Positions 11,903-26,139 of a stretch of 64,000 nt of DNA are shown here, piece by piece. The stretch spans positions 3,224,001 through 3,288,000 of the forward strand of contig JAJTUP010000002.1 in assembly GCA_021399435.1 (NCBI GenBank). The letters run 5' to 3'. The first letter of the stretch is position 1; the number at the start of each line of letters is the position of its first letter. A program made the position numbers and the translations under genes. The notes under the pieces were generated by a model. The model was not told the DNA's origin and did no database searches. It saw nothing but the letters and a program-made list of their open reading frames with translations. Origin of the DNA: Diaporthe sp. PMI_573 (Eukaryota > Ascomycota > Sordariomycetes > Diaporthales > Diaporthaceae).

Positions 11903-14191
11903 TCAAATATAATCACGATAATCATCGTCATCGTCCCTGTGCTTCTGCTTTTCTCTTCCCTTGCTCAATTCTTTCCCCATTCCCATGAAGCCATTGTTCC
12001 CTTTCTCCTCAACAGGCATACCCATCTTGCTCTTAGCCTTGTCGAGGTATTTACGCTGCACGCTCGGCCGCACACCTACCATTAGCAGGCTGCCCCCGAT
12101 GGCCAGTTTTGTCGCCGGCTCCAACCCGAAGTACCCGACCTTCTTCATACCCTCGTGAGCGCTCAGCGCCAGGCTGCCTGCCCGGCTCTTCGCCGATGCG
12201 ACCGAAGCACTCGAGGGGTGGCGCGTCATCGGCCGGGACGGGGAACCCTGCGACGAGGACCGCGGCTCCAGCGAGGGGTTGTACATCCTGTTGCTGTCAT
12301 CATCAGGCGCTCCACGGGAGGACTCCCCTTCCTGTTGCCGTGTATGCAAGTCGTGGTCCTGCGGCTGGTAGTCCGGCGCTTCCTCGGCGAGCCAGTTGCC
12401 CGCCGGACTGTATGCATTGTTGGGCGAAAATGGGAGGCTCGAGGGATGATGGCTGTGCATGATGGGATCCACGGACCGACGCTTCTCGTCTATCCATGCC
12501 TCCGCCTGGCGGCCGCGCATAGACGGAGACGGCGAATGTGACTCGGTGGTGTTTTGGGTGGAGCTGGGTGCCGGAGCGGAAGCCGCATCCGTTGCGCTGT
12601 AGGCGGGCAGCAGCTCAGCGTCGGACGCTGCTCGATGCAGCGCGTGAGATTGAGGATGCTTCTCGTCTGATGTTGCCGTCAGGCTGTCATTGAGTTGTGT
12701 GGTATGCTGGTCGCCGTCCGGGCTCGATGCCGGTGGACGAGTCGAGGCGACGGTGCGCAGGGTCGCTTGTGACAAGGGTTTCCGCAACCTTGAGACTGAT
12801 GCTGTGTTCAACTTGTCTTCGCCGTCAACGAACGAATACTGGCTATATCGCACGCTGCCACCTCGCTGGCTGGCCCGGCGGGTGAAGCGGGTGCTGTGAC
12901 GTCTGACGAGGCTGTCCAGGTCAGAGGGCAGCTCGAATTTCCTGCTAATACGCTTGGTCGCAGGTGTCGAGGCGCCGGCTCCGGCTTCTTTCTCAACTGG
13001 GGCGATCCAGGTCTCAGGGTTGTCCATCTCCACGACGGCGCACTCCAGGTCAGCCTCAAGCTCGCTCATGGTTGTCTCTCCGATGGCTTCGAGCAAGCTG
13101 GACATGATGGTGTCGGCATCGCCTGGAAGCTCGGAGGGTCCAGCGCTCGTAGGGAAAGTGGACGAACAGGGACTGCTCGTATCTTCCAACTCTGAGACGA
13201 ACGACTGCGGTGGGGAAGGCCAATGGCTTGCCGAACTGGGCGGCGAAAGGGGGCTGATGACGCATGACTCCAGTTCCGAGGGAGTTGTCAGGGGCGTGGA
13301 GTCGAGCTCAACCGGGTAGTGCGAGGTCGCCGAAGATGGACTGGTGTCTTCCAATTCTGCCACGAAAGCCGTCTCTTGAGTGCGTGCGAGGTAGGTGGAA
13401 GATGGATTTTGTTCATGCTTCTGGACAGTCACAGGCGGGAAGGGTGCGCGGTGGCCTCTCTCATTTGGTACTGCTTCTGAAGTTGCTTTTGACAGACTTC
13501 CTCGTGATTGGATCGTGATAGAGGTAAGATATTCCTTCAGTAACGGGTATCTCTCAGCCTTCAGCCGCGCCGCTGATGCAATGAGCCCGGTCGCCGTAGC
13601 TGAAAGGGAGCTCGAGGTAGGCATGCTCTTTGTGTGGCTCAGCAGCACCTGTCCAATACCCGGTATCATCGGCATCACCTGCGACTCAGGCGCAGTGTTG
13701 GCGCGCGCCAGCTGGGCACCTGCTTTGTCAATCTCCTTGTCGTGTTCCCTCTGGGAATGCTTGTCTTCGGCAGCCGTGACGCCGGCGTCAATGGCGGCGT
13801 GTGAGACGATCTTGGTCATGGTGTCAACGGCGAGAAGCTCGGCGCCCACAGACCCAACGCCCATAGTCGCTCCTCCTAGCACTGCGCTGAAGCACATGGG
13901 CCCGTAGATATCCTTGTTGCGTGTCTCTGGCTCGATGCCCTTTGTCTTCATGTGGCGCTCGATTATCTGGCGCTTTTTGCGTGCGTTGTGAATCAGCGGT
14001 CCCGCAATCATGGCCCCGATCATTGACACGCCTCCCGTGGGTCCTGCAGCAAGAGTTGCCACAGCAGTGCTCGTCGATGCCGCCGACAGCGCGCGAGTGT
14101 AGTGTTGCCATTTCAGCTGAAGCTGTTCCCCGTCCAATTCCCCACAGAGGGTGTCGAATTCGGCGAACCTAAAGCCACGGGCCGCTCGCAT
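11903..14191 (-). CDS. Unknown fungal protein with long disordered tail
   Basis: One open exon of 762 residues. I do not recognise a named domain. Residues about 1-130 look folded: LKWQHYTRALSAASTSTAVATLAAGPTGG is followed by a Gly/Ala-rich hydrophobic stretch (GAMIAGPLI) and another near FSAVLGGATMGVGSVGAELLAV, which could be membrane-associated helices. Residues about 220-690 are Ser/Pro/Thr-rich and likely disordered. A short hydrophobic patch near 700-720 (LAIGGSLLMVGV) precedes a basic-acidic tail ending HRDDDDDYRDYI. Related architectures occur in filamentous ascomycetes as conserved hypothetical proteins. An upstream exon cannot be excluded because the protein starts close to the conserved part. 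It is convergent with the AA7 oxidase. Confidence 0.75.
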   Translation of the reverse strand: MRAARGFRFAEFDTLCGELDGEQLQLKWQHYTRALSAASTSTAVATLAAGPTGGVSMIGAMIAGPLIHNARKKRQIIERHMKTKGIEPETRNKDIYGPMCFSAVLGGATMGVGSVGAELLAVDTMTKIVSHAAIDAGVTAAEDKHSQREHDKEIDKAGAQLARANTAPESQVMPMIPGIGQVLLSHTKSMPTSSSLSATATGLIASAARLKAERYPLLKEYLTSITIQSRGSLSKATSEAVPNERGHRAPFPPVTVQKHEQNPSSTYLARTQETAFVAELEDTSPSSATSHYPVELDSTPLTTPSELESCVISPLSPPSSASHWPSPPQSFVSELEDTSSPCSSTFPTSAGPSELPGDADTIMSSLLEAIGETTMSELEADLECAVVEMDNPETWIAPVEKEAGAGASTPATKRISRKFELPSDLDSLVRRHSTRFTRRASQRGGSVRYSQYSFVDGEDKLNTASVSRLRKPLSQATLRTVASTRPPASSPDGDQHTTQLNDSLTATSDEKHPQSHALHRAASDAELLPAYSATDAASAPAPSSTQNTTESHSPSPSMRGRQAEAWIDEKRRSVDPIMHSHHPSSLPFSPNNAYSPAGNWLAEEAPDYQPQDHDLHTRQQEGESSRGAPDDDSNRMYNPSLEPRSSSQGSPSRPMTRHPSSASVASAKSRAGSLALSAHEGMKKVGYFGLEPATKLAIGGSLLMVGVRPSVQRKYLDKAKSKMGMPVEEKGNNGFMGMGKELSKGREKQKHRDDDDDYRDYI

Positions 14192-15238
14192 CGTGATCTG
14201 CTCACGTTTCCGTTTGGGGGCTGTGGCGTGGCGAAAGCGACGATGTTGGTACGAAACCGGGGCCTAAAAACAACATACAAGCCTGTGGCGATGGTGACGT
14301 GTTTAAGTGTGGTGAAGACACCATTTTCCTTTGCCAGTATGTCAAATAATGGGCTATGTCTAGATGTTGTGCTGTGTTGCGGACTGTCCGGAATGAACAG
14401 ATTCGTATTGTTGCGAAATACGAGACCGAGCGGGCATAGTTACTTGTGGACATCGAAATACGAATGCGAACCCGACGATTTAGCTATCAGGCGTCGACGT
14501 CTGGTTGCAATGATTTAAGGTTTTGGTGGGTAGATCGCTGTGAAACAACCTCGGGAGCCAGGCAGGGAGGATGCTACAGCACTGGCATTTTAGTGCTAAA
14601 GATTCTCATCTAGGTACGCATCGGCCCTACCGGAATAACCGTACTGTAATCCCCAGGCTTCTACAGCACATCAACAACAGACTGCATCTTTACAGTGCTT
14701 TAGGTGCAAGTTTATTACATATGTTGCATAACGCAGAAGCAACCTTCTCCATTGTCACAACCTGCATATGTATAGGCCCAGAAGCTATACAGTCCTATTC
14801 TGCTCATCTCAAGGCTTGGAACCGGCGTTGCGCCGCAGGCTTTGAGGCTATCTCATAGAGCACTGGAGAATGCAAGTTTTTATGACTTTCTTATGAGATT
14901 GGCCTTCAGTTGAGAGCAAAGGTCATATATGCAAACTTTCTTACGCCGTGGAAGCGATGTTGTTTACTACAAAACCTTATGATACAAGAATGTAAAGCTA
15001 GACTTGATGTTTTAAGGGCGTGTTTGGAAAGAGGTGGAGGTGCCACGCAAAAGTCTGAAGCTGCAAGATGCGATGTGGCTTGCGAGCATCGAGAGGATTT
15101 CGGGAGCGAATTCGCGCCTCCTGCAGCAAAAGCCACCGCAAGACAGACTGCAAACATTGAGCCACCGTCCAGACGCATGCTTCAGACAGTTGGTATCCTC
15201 GCGCGGCTGAAGACCCCAAGACCCCTATCACCCAAGTT
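14192..15238. other. Intergenic region
   Basis: About 1.05 kb between two minus-strand genes, upstream of the unknown protein and downstream of pectin lyase. Only short unrelated open frames are present; I see no gene or RNA. Confidence 0.5.
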
Positions 15239-16647
15239 TTAGATCTTGCCAAAGCCAGCCGAGTTCGGCACAGTTGACTGAGCCGAAGACGCCGTGCTAG
15301 CACTGGCAATGTTCTTGCCTTGGAAGTTGGAGAAGAAGGACGTGTCCTTGGCGCTATACCCGGTGCTGCTGCCAAAGGCGTTAAGCTGGCAACTGTGGCC
15401 CAGGTACGACGCGCATGCCGCGTTGCTGGTGGTGTCCGGGCTGTTGAACATCTTTCCCTTGAAACTGCTCGCCTCGACCTCGTTGACTACGTTCTGGAAC
15501 ACGGAGCCCTCGACCACCACCATGGAGCCGGCGTCCACCTCAAAGGCATGTCCCGAGTTGGCGTACCAGTAGTTGTTGACCGCGTGGAGGAGGGTGTTCC
15601 CGCCCACCTTCGGGGACCGTCCTGACGTGTGGTGGATGTAGTTGCCCTTGAGAGTGATCAGGTCGTTGGACCCGGTGAAATAGAGACCCCAGTAGTGATG
15701 CCCGTCACAAGTAGCAGACCAGGAGGTTGAGCCATCTATCTCAGAGTTGGAGATGGTGACGCGGTTGGATGCTTCGTAACCCAGCACAATGTGTTGACGG
15801 CCAATGAGAGAGGTCTATGCGAGGGTGAATTAGTAATTCTTCCCTGCAGTATTAATGTCCAAGCCGGTGGTCCCCATGCTTGGTAGTCTTCAAGTATGTA
15901 TTACCTTGACGTGATCAATCCAGACCATATCAGCACCGTTCAAGGTGATGGCATCGCCGCCCCAAACGTATTGCGGATTCAGGTTCGTAATGTGAACATT
16001 CTGAATAATGATGTTGCTGGCACCGCTGACGATCTTCAGACCCTTTCCTCTGATGATTCCGGAGCTGCCAGACCCGACAAGCGATTTGTTCGACTTGACA
16101 GTGATCGGGGTAATTGCGGCATTATCGTATTTGACCGAAACACTTGGGGCGTTTGGTTGATACTCCGTGCACCACTTTGGCGAAGAGTCAGATTATTCCA
16201 CGGGTTACACATACCAACAAGGCAGAGATACGAAAAGGTTCAACTGACATTATTCTGGTTGATGGCAGTTTGGCACCCAGATGCTGTTCCGTAAGGGGCA
16301 CATCCCGTCGCAGAGGTCGTGCCTTCGGTGCCGGTGAAGTCGAAGGTCTTTGTGAGGATGATAACACGTGCTGAAGAGTCGCCAAGGTCTGCTGTGCATT
16401 AGTGAACTAGTCCAGATCCCAAGATGTTGAATATACGGCTTTTAGACAAGGAAAAATTGAGGAGTAGTGGCAGAAGGCTTCCCATGTACCTACAGCTAAC
16501 AAGCTCGGCATTAGTCGAAGGGTAGACGGGAGAGGCGCTGCCGCCGCCAGTGACGCCCTTGGCGAAGCCTTCCGCGGCCCCGGTCACCCCGGCGGCTGAG
16601 GCGATTCCAAGGAAGGCCGTCAGGAGAAAAAGTCCAATGTTCAGCAT
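15239..16647 (-). CDS. Pectin lyase (PL1)
   Basis: Secreted endo-acting lyase cleaving methyl-esterified homogalacturonan by beta-elimination. Minus-strand exons: 16494..16647, 16249..16388, 15905..16174, 15239..15814 (1140 nt, 379 residues, the usual length of Aspergillus-type pectin lyases). Signal peptide [18 protein letters not shown] is followed by [16 protein letters not shown]. Family motifs include [45 protein letters not shown] and [12 protein letters not shown], the last with the catalytic Arg. Lack of the pectate-lyase calcium Asp set and the Trp/aromatic-rich [12 protein letters not shown] segment favour pectin lyase over pectate lyase. The second intron (16175-16248) uses a GTCAGT donor and CAAAG acceptor, chosen because it restores [15 protein letters not shown]. 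Confidence 0.93.
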
Positions 16648-18030
16648 GTTGGGCCCAAGTAGCACTGAAAAGACTTGGAGGATGAGACGAGGGTTGAAAT
16701 GGACTTGGCGAAGACGTCTGTGACAGCCTACACACAACAAAAGTCTTGGGTTCTCATTCTTGCTCTGAGGGCAGAGATGACCTTGAATAGGGATGATTAT
16801 ATATGATTCGACTGTGATGGCTTTGTTGTTGTTGGTCAGGCTGGGGCCGTATCTGGCGCCGGAGACAGATTCCTAATTCTTTCTCATCACGGGGTCTTCT
16901 TGCGCCGCGAGGGCTCCCCTCAATGCTACCCAGGATATCTGACATGTTTGTCCGGACAGGGTCTGAGGTCGCGACTGAAGGCAAGTCTTGTTTTCGACCT
17001 TCAGGATTGGGGTTTGCACGGCTTTGAAATGCCTAGGGTGCCGGGGCTGTGGGTCAGCTTCGTGCTTGGCACGGATAGGGTAGCTCCTTTCTGGCCTCTG
17101 CTTGTGTTGATTGACGGGAATTCCTGGGAGGATTATCCGGAACGGACGCAACATCACGGGAACGGCGCCATCATCACAATTCTACAGTCACACAATTCTT
17201 AGTGGATCTGAGTCGGTTCCTGTCACAGGCACTAGCGTAGCCCACACCTGTCAGTGTCACCCAAGAAGCCGGTTCTTGCAGTACGTTGTAGAAGTTAGCA
17301 TTGATAATGTTCCACGGACCCCTGCCCAGCTCCGGAATGTGACCCTCCTGTGCCAGCATAGCACGCCGTGCCAGTGGTCTTTACTAGAAAGCTTCCTATT
17401 CTACAGTAGTTAACTCGACTGCCAGCTTTCACAAGACCACGTTGCCTACTTGTAGTCATCGGAGAGCATCTAGTTGGGCATACGTAAGGCTGCTTGCCTA
17501 TTTAGACGGCTCTCCAAGGATTATACGCTTTGAAACGTCGACATCACCATGCTATAGGTGGAAATGGAACATATCCAAGTCTCGTCAAAGGACCTCATCG
17601 ATGAAGTCTTATCGTTCCCGAGTAATCGCTCGCAGGACCATTGGGCCGTCTCTGAGAAGTTGCGTCCTGATGTCTTAAAACGTAACGATTACAGAGGCCA
17701 GAGATCAATGTAGGAGGACACAATAGGCTCTTCAGAAGCTGTTCCGGACTCACAATGATAGAATGACGGCCTAAGTACTAGGCTCAAGCGCCGTTGGTAA
17801 GAACGAGTAAAGCCAAAGCCTGGAGGACTTGCGCAGCTGCAGTAATCTTCAAAACAAAAGCTACCTCTTGCACAGGAAAGAATGTGAGTAGAATCTATTT
17901 GGGAGTAGAAAATTATAGCATTATCATTAAGTGCTAACAACCGAGCAGAAATAAATGCAACGACCTAGCCTTCATCTGGCCGAGTCACCTGCAGGCAACC
18001 TCATGGGTTGAAGCTACGGCCGACACCGAC
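16648..18030. other. Intergenic region upstream of pectin lyase
   Basis: About 1.4 kb between the pectin lyase start and the lipase stop. No open frame longer than about 100 codons and no recognisable motif; I see nothing beyond a presumed promoter and terminator. Confidence 0.5.
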
Positions 18031-18994
18031 CTAGGTGTTTTTGCAAGCCCCAATCTTGCGGAAGTAGTAGCCATGGGGAGTGTAACTTGTCCCCATGGAT
18101 CCAGCACCATTGCAGTTAGTGTTGTAAGTCCCTTCGCATATTTTGATGTCGGAAACGCCATAGTCGATCGTGGTGGCCTCGCCGGTCGACAGCCAATACT
18201 CCATATCTGTGTGTCTGTAACCAAGCCAGTGGCCAGGCAGGCGCGGCACAGGATCGTTCAGGTGTGTGATTCGGTATTCGTTGCCCGCCTGCTGCGAGAT
18301 GTAGCTGGCTAGTTTCTCGTTGCCGATGCGTGGTGACCCGTAGGTAAATATATCGCAGGGATACCCGTCATGCCGCAGCCATGCTCCAGCCATGGTTGCC
18401 ATGGCTGCTCCCAGACTGTGGCCAGTGGTGATGATGCTGAAGTCCGGGTGGCTTTCGCGAGCAGATTTGACAAGATTTGTCATGGCTGGATGAATGTTAT
18501 CGAACGAAGTGGCGAAGCCTCCGTGGATCATGCAGCCATCGCATAAGTGAGTATCAGTAGTGATAGCCTCCAGACTGCAAATAGTGTTAGGCTTGAACGT
18601 TCTCGGCTGGAACATCGTGTTTTTAACTCACTCATAGGCGAAGGTAGCCGCGTTATCCGTCCCTTTGAAGGCGACGACAATAACTTTCTGTGCCGGATCC
18701 ACTCCCACATAACCAGCGGTGCCCGTACCATCATTGGCGCTGCAGAAAATGTGAGCAGGGGTCCATGAAGATCTGTTCATACAATGATGCGCCCGACATA
18801 CTCCAAGATTCCTTCCAAAAATACTCGGTTGGTCTGCAAGTCCGGACAAGCATCGTTGCTGCATGCTACTAGGGTCCCTCCTGTCATGGAATCGGCCGAG
18901 TTGCAGTACGCGGCCGCAGCGTACTGAGCCACATACTGGAAGCTCTGCAGCTGTGCCTGGGTTGCCACGGTGGCGGAGGCGGAACTGGGAGTTG
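18031..18994 (-). CDS. Secreted class 3 lipase (Thermomyces-lipase/feruloyl-esterase-A type), first exon not located
   Basis: Extracellular alpha/beta-hydrolase acting on triglycerides or related esters. Minus-strand exons: 18802..18994, 18632..18739, 18031..18574. The mature part begins ATPSSASATVATQAQLQ and continues SFQYVAQYAAAAYCN, typical of the family. The nucleophile elbow is TTGHSLGAAMAT; the catalytic Asp is in HLNDPVPRLPG and the His in TPHGYYF near the C-terminus. Cys pairs match filamentous-fungal lipases. The exons leave two bases of a split codon at 18994, and a TGA lies in frame upstream, so a signal-peptide exon must be spliced on. The acceptor at 18994/18995 follows CTGACACACAACAG. 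I found no convincing ATG exon between 18995 and about 19700, so the start is unresolved or lost. Confidence 0.85.
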
Positions 18995-21161
18995 CTGTTG
19001 TGTGTCAGTCCGTACTATCCGCCAGTCTCGTGGACGGAGGAGAAGAATGGGCCCACATTGGCTGCTTCCCATCCTGTAAGCAGGAGGTAATGAGTGGACG
19101 TGTTCTCGATTCCAAAGGAAAGACTATTGGCAAAAGACACCCGTGGGATTGGGAATTGAGAAATAAGCTTAATGCAAACCAAATGTCGAGCAGCAAGTGT
19201 GTGGCGAGCAATCACACCGGTGAAAGAGGTAGGCAAATCAGCGCTTTATCAAGTCTGTTCATGCCCGTACTCTACGGTCCTTTCAGGCGTCTACATCGAA
19301 ACATTGGAATCCATAAACTGGGTCTCCGCGATCCCACGGCCGGGAACATTGCCGGTTCGAGACGGCCACGGTCCTCAAAAGAGGTGCAAATATCCGCAAA
19401 AGCCCACATGCAAAACCCCTGACTCGGCCTGGGGAGATTTTGGTACCGATTAGCACAGCGGCCGTGACCTCGGCATGTAGTTGCGATACTTGCTGTGACT
19501 GAGAAATTTTGCAAGTGACTAGAAGAAGGAGTGTACGGAGGTCACTGAAGACATCCTGAGTGGCTCCAGGAGCCTTTTTGAGTGGCAAGGGCCTACCGTA
19601 GCGACTTTGTGTGGGGCCGTGAGATTCGGGAGAGGTTCGCCTGCTCGCACGGAGCTCCATCCTTGGTGCTGATCAAGGAGAACGGCACAAGAAAGTATTC
19701 GGTTCGATCCGCTCAGATCCACACCAATTGGGACCAAAGCAATTTACGTGTTTTCAGGTAGATTGTCTTTGCAATATGTCTTTTCGATACCTTTTGTTCG
19801 TCGGACGCTCGGAGGCCTTGACTCGTCTGCATGCCCAATAAATCCTGCAACCCCGCTTGAAGAGGTCTGGCCAAATGGAACAGATATAAGATGCTCCCAG
19901 AAAACACGAAATGGCAACCATGCATAGACTTGGTTGTCAGACATTTACTTGAGCATGTAAGCATTTGACACGTCCGCTGGTCCTCGTTTATGTAGGTGAT
20001 GAGAACTCCTTTCATAAAATCTAGGGACATCTCATTTTTGCCTATTCTATTGGCATACTAATAGATAAAGGAGTCCCCATTGTCGTTTGAGAGCCCCGTG
20101 AATCTTTAAAGCACCTTGAAAACCCATAAGCAAGGGGTTGGGTAATACTAGATAGTTAGTTGTTGTTCTCTCTTAGTTCTCTGCCAAGCTGAACTCTTGG
20201 CCATCAATTTGTGGGACGAAAGTCATCCCATCGGAAGTTATCTCTCCAGAATGGAGGTTATATTAAAGGAGTTTAAGCAATGAGCACCTTGAAATGCCCT
20301 CAGGGCACTAATTTACTGCACAGTTGCTGTTGGCACAAAGCAGACATCCAAGCAGAGCATGTGCCTATTGAGTCGTCATTGGACTTTAGACGTATTACAA
20401 AAAGTCTGTGTCATTTAATAGTGGAGTAAATAGTTCTGAGGTCTTTTTGAGGTGAGCCTATGGTCAATGCCTAGGTCCAGGTGCTTGGGTGTTGACAATA
20501 ACTGTGTTGCTGGTGGAAAGTTGAATGAAAAACATGCTGAGGTTTGCCTAGCTGTACCTCCCATTCATGGTGATTATGCGTGATGTGTTGACGAGCAATT
20601 TTTGAAGCCAGGGTTGATCAAAGCCAACTTCTTACTCTCAGGTGGTAGCAACATTTCATGATTGTAATGGCCCCAGGTCCCAGGCAGAGAGCTGGGCCTT
20701 TTTGAGAGTCATAGAGAAGAGCAAAGAAAGTGCCATGTGGAGGGGCTTGCAGGCAACAGACTATGACAGCGGCCCTGCATGATTTCATCCATCTTCGGAG
20801 ACCATGAACAACCTGCGTAGACACCAGTAATAGCCCCTCCTGAATTAGACACTAATGGGTGCAAGCTGTGCTTTTTGTACACTTCCTGACCTTCCTTACC
20901 TTTCGGTTCAACCCCCAACCCCCGACCTTCACCTCCCGACATATCATCGTCAACACCAATCATCGATTTCGCCCACCCATTACCAGCCCAAACCATCGTG
21001 AGATACTGCCGACAGCATGACACTAATTCTTATTCCTACCCCTCCCAGGTCGGCTGGTGGTGAGCCTGCGAAGAAAGGCCAAGGTGAGCAGCCTGTTTGC
21101 CCTCCTCACGATCCCCTCAACACAGGCTCCTGTCACTCGCAACTTGTCCACACCAGCCATA
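18995..21161. other. Intergenic region, possibly holding the lipase first exon
   Basis: About 2.2 kb. The lipase signal-peptide exon should lie in the left part. The remainder (about 19700-21000) is relatively AT-rich with only short open frames. No other gene, RNA or repeat recognised. Confidence 0.45.
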
Positions 21162-22052
21162 ATGTCTTTTTACACGCTCCTCATCTATATTCTCATTCTC
21201 CTCCTGCCATCTGGTCATTGCAACCCCGTTCTGTACTATTATACCCGTGAACAGACGACGTGCTCATGGCAGTGGTGGTGGGAGGACCCCATTCCCTTCC
21301 CTACTCGGACTGATGAGGTATCTTGGATTGTTGCACCCACTACAGACTGCTGGATCACCACCTGCACAGACTTCATGCCGTCAGACATCCCAGAAACCAA
21401 GAATACCCCGTACACCATTCGCCACGATTGGTCTGTGCTTGCTGCAGATGTCTGGACGATTGTTGAGCTGACAGTCCCTCCCCCGACTCAAGATGCTGGT
21501 GGCACCGACAGGCCAGAAGCCGTCAACCCTCAGGAGGCTGAGACCCTTCGTGTCACCTCTGCAGTCAGTGGAATCAAATCGGAGGGGGTCGAGGGACACT
21601 TGCAGGCGGAGGGAACGTCCACTGAGAAGAACAAGGAGAATTGTCAGATGGAATCCATCGAGGCCAAGCCTGGTTGTGAGTTACATTTCTCGCACCACCT
21701 CTTTTCTCACTGGCAGCTTAACCCACATTACTCGATGCCGTTTGACTTCTTGAATTGACCAGGTTTACAGCCCTCGAGCTCTCCAATAACAACAGCCGCC
21801 ACGTCTCCGGAGGAAACCAGATGCCAGACCTATCTCAGTGCCACGAGTACAACGACAACTCTCAGGCGTTTGCGGAGTGGAAGGGCTCATCTCAGCCGTC
21901 CTGCCGTAAATGGGTTCCTCCTCCTTACCTTCGAGGCCACCCTTCCAGATCCTCTAGCGCTGAAGGCCAGAACAAACGTTCTTGTGGCCAGGGCCCCAGT
22001 GTGCCTCCTTTCAAATAACCACAACGCCCTTGAGCATGGGAACAAAACATAG
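21162..22052 (+). CDS. Putative secreted protein of unknown function
   Basis: Predicted exons 21162..21675 and 21763..22052 (267 residues), with GTGAGT donor and GACCAG acceptor. I chose the ATG at 21162 because it opens a clear signal peptide (FYTLLIYILILLLPSGHC); an open frame also extends upstream to 21057. The N-terminal region is Trp- and Cys-rich (CSWQWWWEDP, TTDCWITTCTD); the middle is polar and likely disordered. I do not recognise the family. In the second exon the frame required by the canonical donor gives a Thr-rich sequence, while another frame is also open for about 85 codons, so the C-terminal half is uncertain. It could be an effector-like small secreted protein, a receptor fragment or a mis-modelled gene. 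Confidence 0.4.
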
Positions 22053-22779
22053 AGGGCATCTCTTGCGTTCTGCCTGAGGCGAAAAAAATGATGTTGCTGG
22101 GGATGATATCATGCCGTCGTAGCGTTGGACCAGACTAGCGGACCGTTGGATCTTGATGCAACCGCAGACACATGGTTCCTGCACTTGCGCTAGGCACTAG
22201 GCGTTGACCTAGAACACGGTTGGAAGCAGGAATTAGGAACAAAGAGAACATGTGAGGCAACAATCCAATCAGAAGGAAAGCTTTTGTTCATAGCTCCCCA
22301 GAATCCAACTCTGGGAGATTTCTCTAGGAGACACGAGGACAATTCATGAATCATTCCGTCGTACTGTGTAATCGAACCATGAAATCAAAACCCACATATT
22401 TCCAAGCACTCTCTGCTGGGTGTAATATGGGGTAATTGGAGCTGGGAACGTAGTCAGAGTGAAGAAGGCGCCTAGGAATGGGGGGAGCCTAAACCCCCAT
22501 TGCGTCAATGCCGTGATATCGCCGAATTGTGCCTGGCTGACGATCTGCGTGAACTCCAACACTCGACCGGGCTCGGCGTCTTGGGGAGCTTCCCTGACAG
22601 GTGCCCGCCCCTCTCTGGCAATGTGTGGGGAAGCTTTGAAGCTAGCTATAAGACAGCTTCTTCCATCGTGGTTCTCACGTGTGGATGGGGATCATCTAGA
22701 AGCGAGTGTACACATGAGCTTCTCGTGCATCACAGCCCATTGAATTCTACGGCTTTGCCAACTTGGAACCACGACCACA
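22053..22779. other. Intergenic region upstream of formaldehyde dehydrogenase
   Basis: About 730 bp; presumed promoter of the alcohol dehydrogenase. Short open frames only; nothing recognised. Confidence 0.5.
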
Positions 22780-24423
<1,644 letters not shown>

Positions 24424-26115
24424 TCCTTATCCCAGTGTTTCCAACCCGCGTTCTTTTGTGACTTTCAGAACATGCATCGTGGGGTGGCTTCGGCCGCCGC
24501 CTCGTTCGTTATGCTTTTGAGTGATTGTAAAATTCGGTGGCTCATTGCGACTTGCTTTATCAAGGCCGGATCAGGGCTTCCCTATAAGATGCTGCCTGAT
24601 GATAGCCACCGTCGGGCTTGGGGGGCGCTATGGATGGAGGTAGCAACACGCGGCTGGGGATTTCACAGGAAAGTGAATGGTCTGTTCCTGCAAAATGGAG
24701 ATTGGGCGTGCCCAGGTTGGCTGATTTGTACACAATACCGAAGTCATCGAGATAAAACATGGCAACAATCAGGTGAAAGTTCTGACTTTGGTTGGGTGGA
24801 AATGGTGCGGATGCCGCATCTGGCTCGAGGGTAGTCGCTTTCTTGGGACGAGTCCGAGGGGATGTGGGCACGCCATTCGCTCCGACACAAAATGTTGTCC
24901 ATGCATGCATGCAGTCTTCGGCAGATTCTACTGGTGAAAGATGATACGGTTGCGCAAGGTTCCAAGACACCAACGACCTCATAAAGGTGCACAGTTGTCG
25001 ATGTGTGGCGATGGACAGCGATTCTCCCGACAAATCGGCAGCTCCGGAACTCTTCCGTACTCCGATGCACCTAAACCGACGTCCGGCACAGTTGTGTTGG
25101 TCCGTGGAGTCGCATTGTTATACCCATGGAGAGACCGAAGAACCAAGCAGCGCGAGTCTGAGCCGCCATCAACGTGTTTCTTTGTTGTACATGTTGGGAG
25201 ACGTGCCTCACGGACGCGGTCTTCTCGGTACGGATTTGGCGCAGTGACGGGTGTAGACTAGGTCTCCACCAAACCAGGCGGCTGTTGTGTGATCCGTCGG
25301 GCTTATAAGTGCTGGCCAGCCTCGGTTGGCCGGGCGTCTGCACCCAGTCTGCCAGTGCAACAACGCCGGCGGCTAAATCGAGAGCACATGGCCACAAGTT
25401 GTCACAACTGGGGCGGCCGGGTTGCTTATCTAACTAACTTTTGGGTGCAGGACACCAGGGGCTGGGCCCCCTCGGCCGGGTCGACGATTCGGCCCAGCGA
25501 CTCGCCCGGCTACCGGCACCTCGGGAAGGTGGGAGCTGCCACGGCTCGCTGCGGGATCTGGACGGTAGGTTGACGCCCTCTTGGGTACCCAGACGTGTCA
25601 TTCAGGGTGAATGAATGCGAGCATAACCAAACCCAGGGTGACAGCACGCCAGCCAGAATAGATGGGCAGACAGCCCATCCAGCAGAACCACGGAATCGTG
25701 TCGCCGTGTGATTCGTGTCATGATCACCATTGGACAAATCGGGGAGTTTGAACCTGTGTCTTGATGACTGAGCGGACGGGGGCCCCTCGGCTCCAGGTTG
25801 CGCTGCAGGAGTTCTCCACGATTTTAGCGAAAGGCGTACCCACCTGCTGTGCCACCTCTGCCGCTGCAGGGTGGGCATCTTCCCCCAGCGGCGACGGGAG
25901 GGGGGCGAGTCTATCAAAGCGCCGGAGCCGCAGGCCTCGCCATTTGTTTCTTGGCCAGGAAAAGCCCTCGTTTCTTGACGACAAAGGGATATGTATAACC
26001 TGTCCTAAAACAGGTTGGCCTTCGGGCTGCTGCCGATTGCGATCCCCTGATGGAACGGTCCTGGGCGGTTCTGTGGAAACCGAAATCGCCGGCTGCTGGT
26101 GGCCTTTGTCCCCCT

Positions 26116-26139
26116 GGGGACGGGGGACGGGGGACGGGG
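26116..26139 (+). other. Potential G-quadruplex (four G-runs with 2-nt loops)
   Basis: G-runs of 4, 5, 5 and 4 bases at 26116-26119, 26122-26126, 26129-26133 and 26136-26139, each separated by AC. This fits the strict G4 pattern. A further pair of G-runs with the same AC spacer occurs at 26177-26186. Confidence 0.6.
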
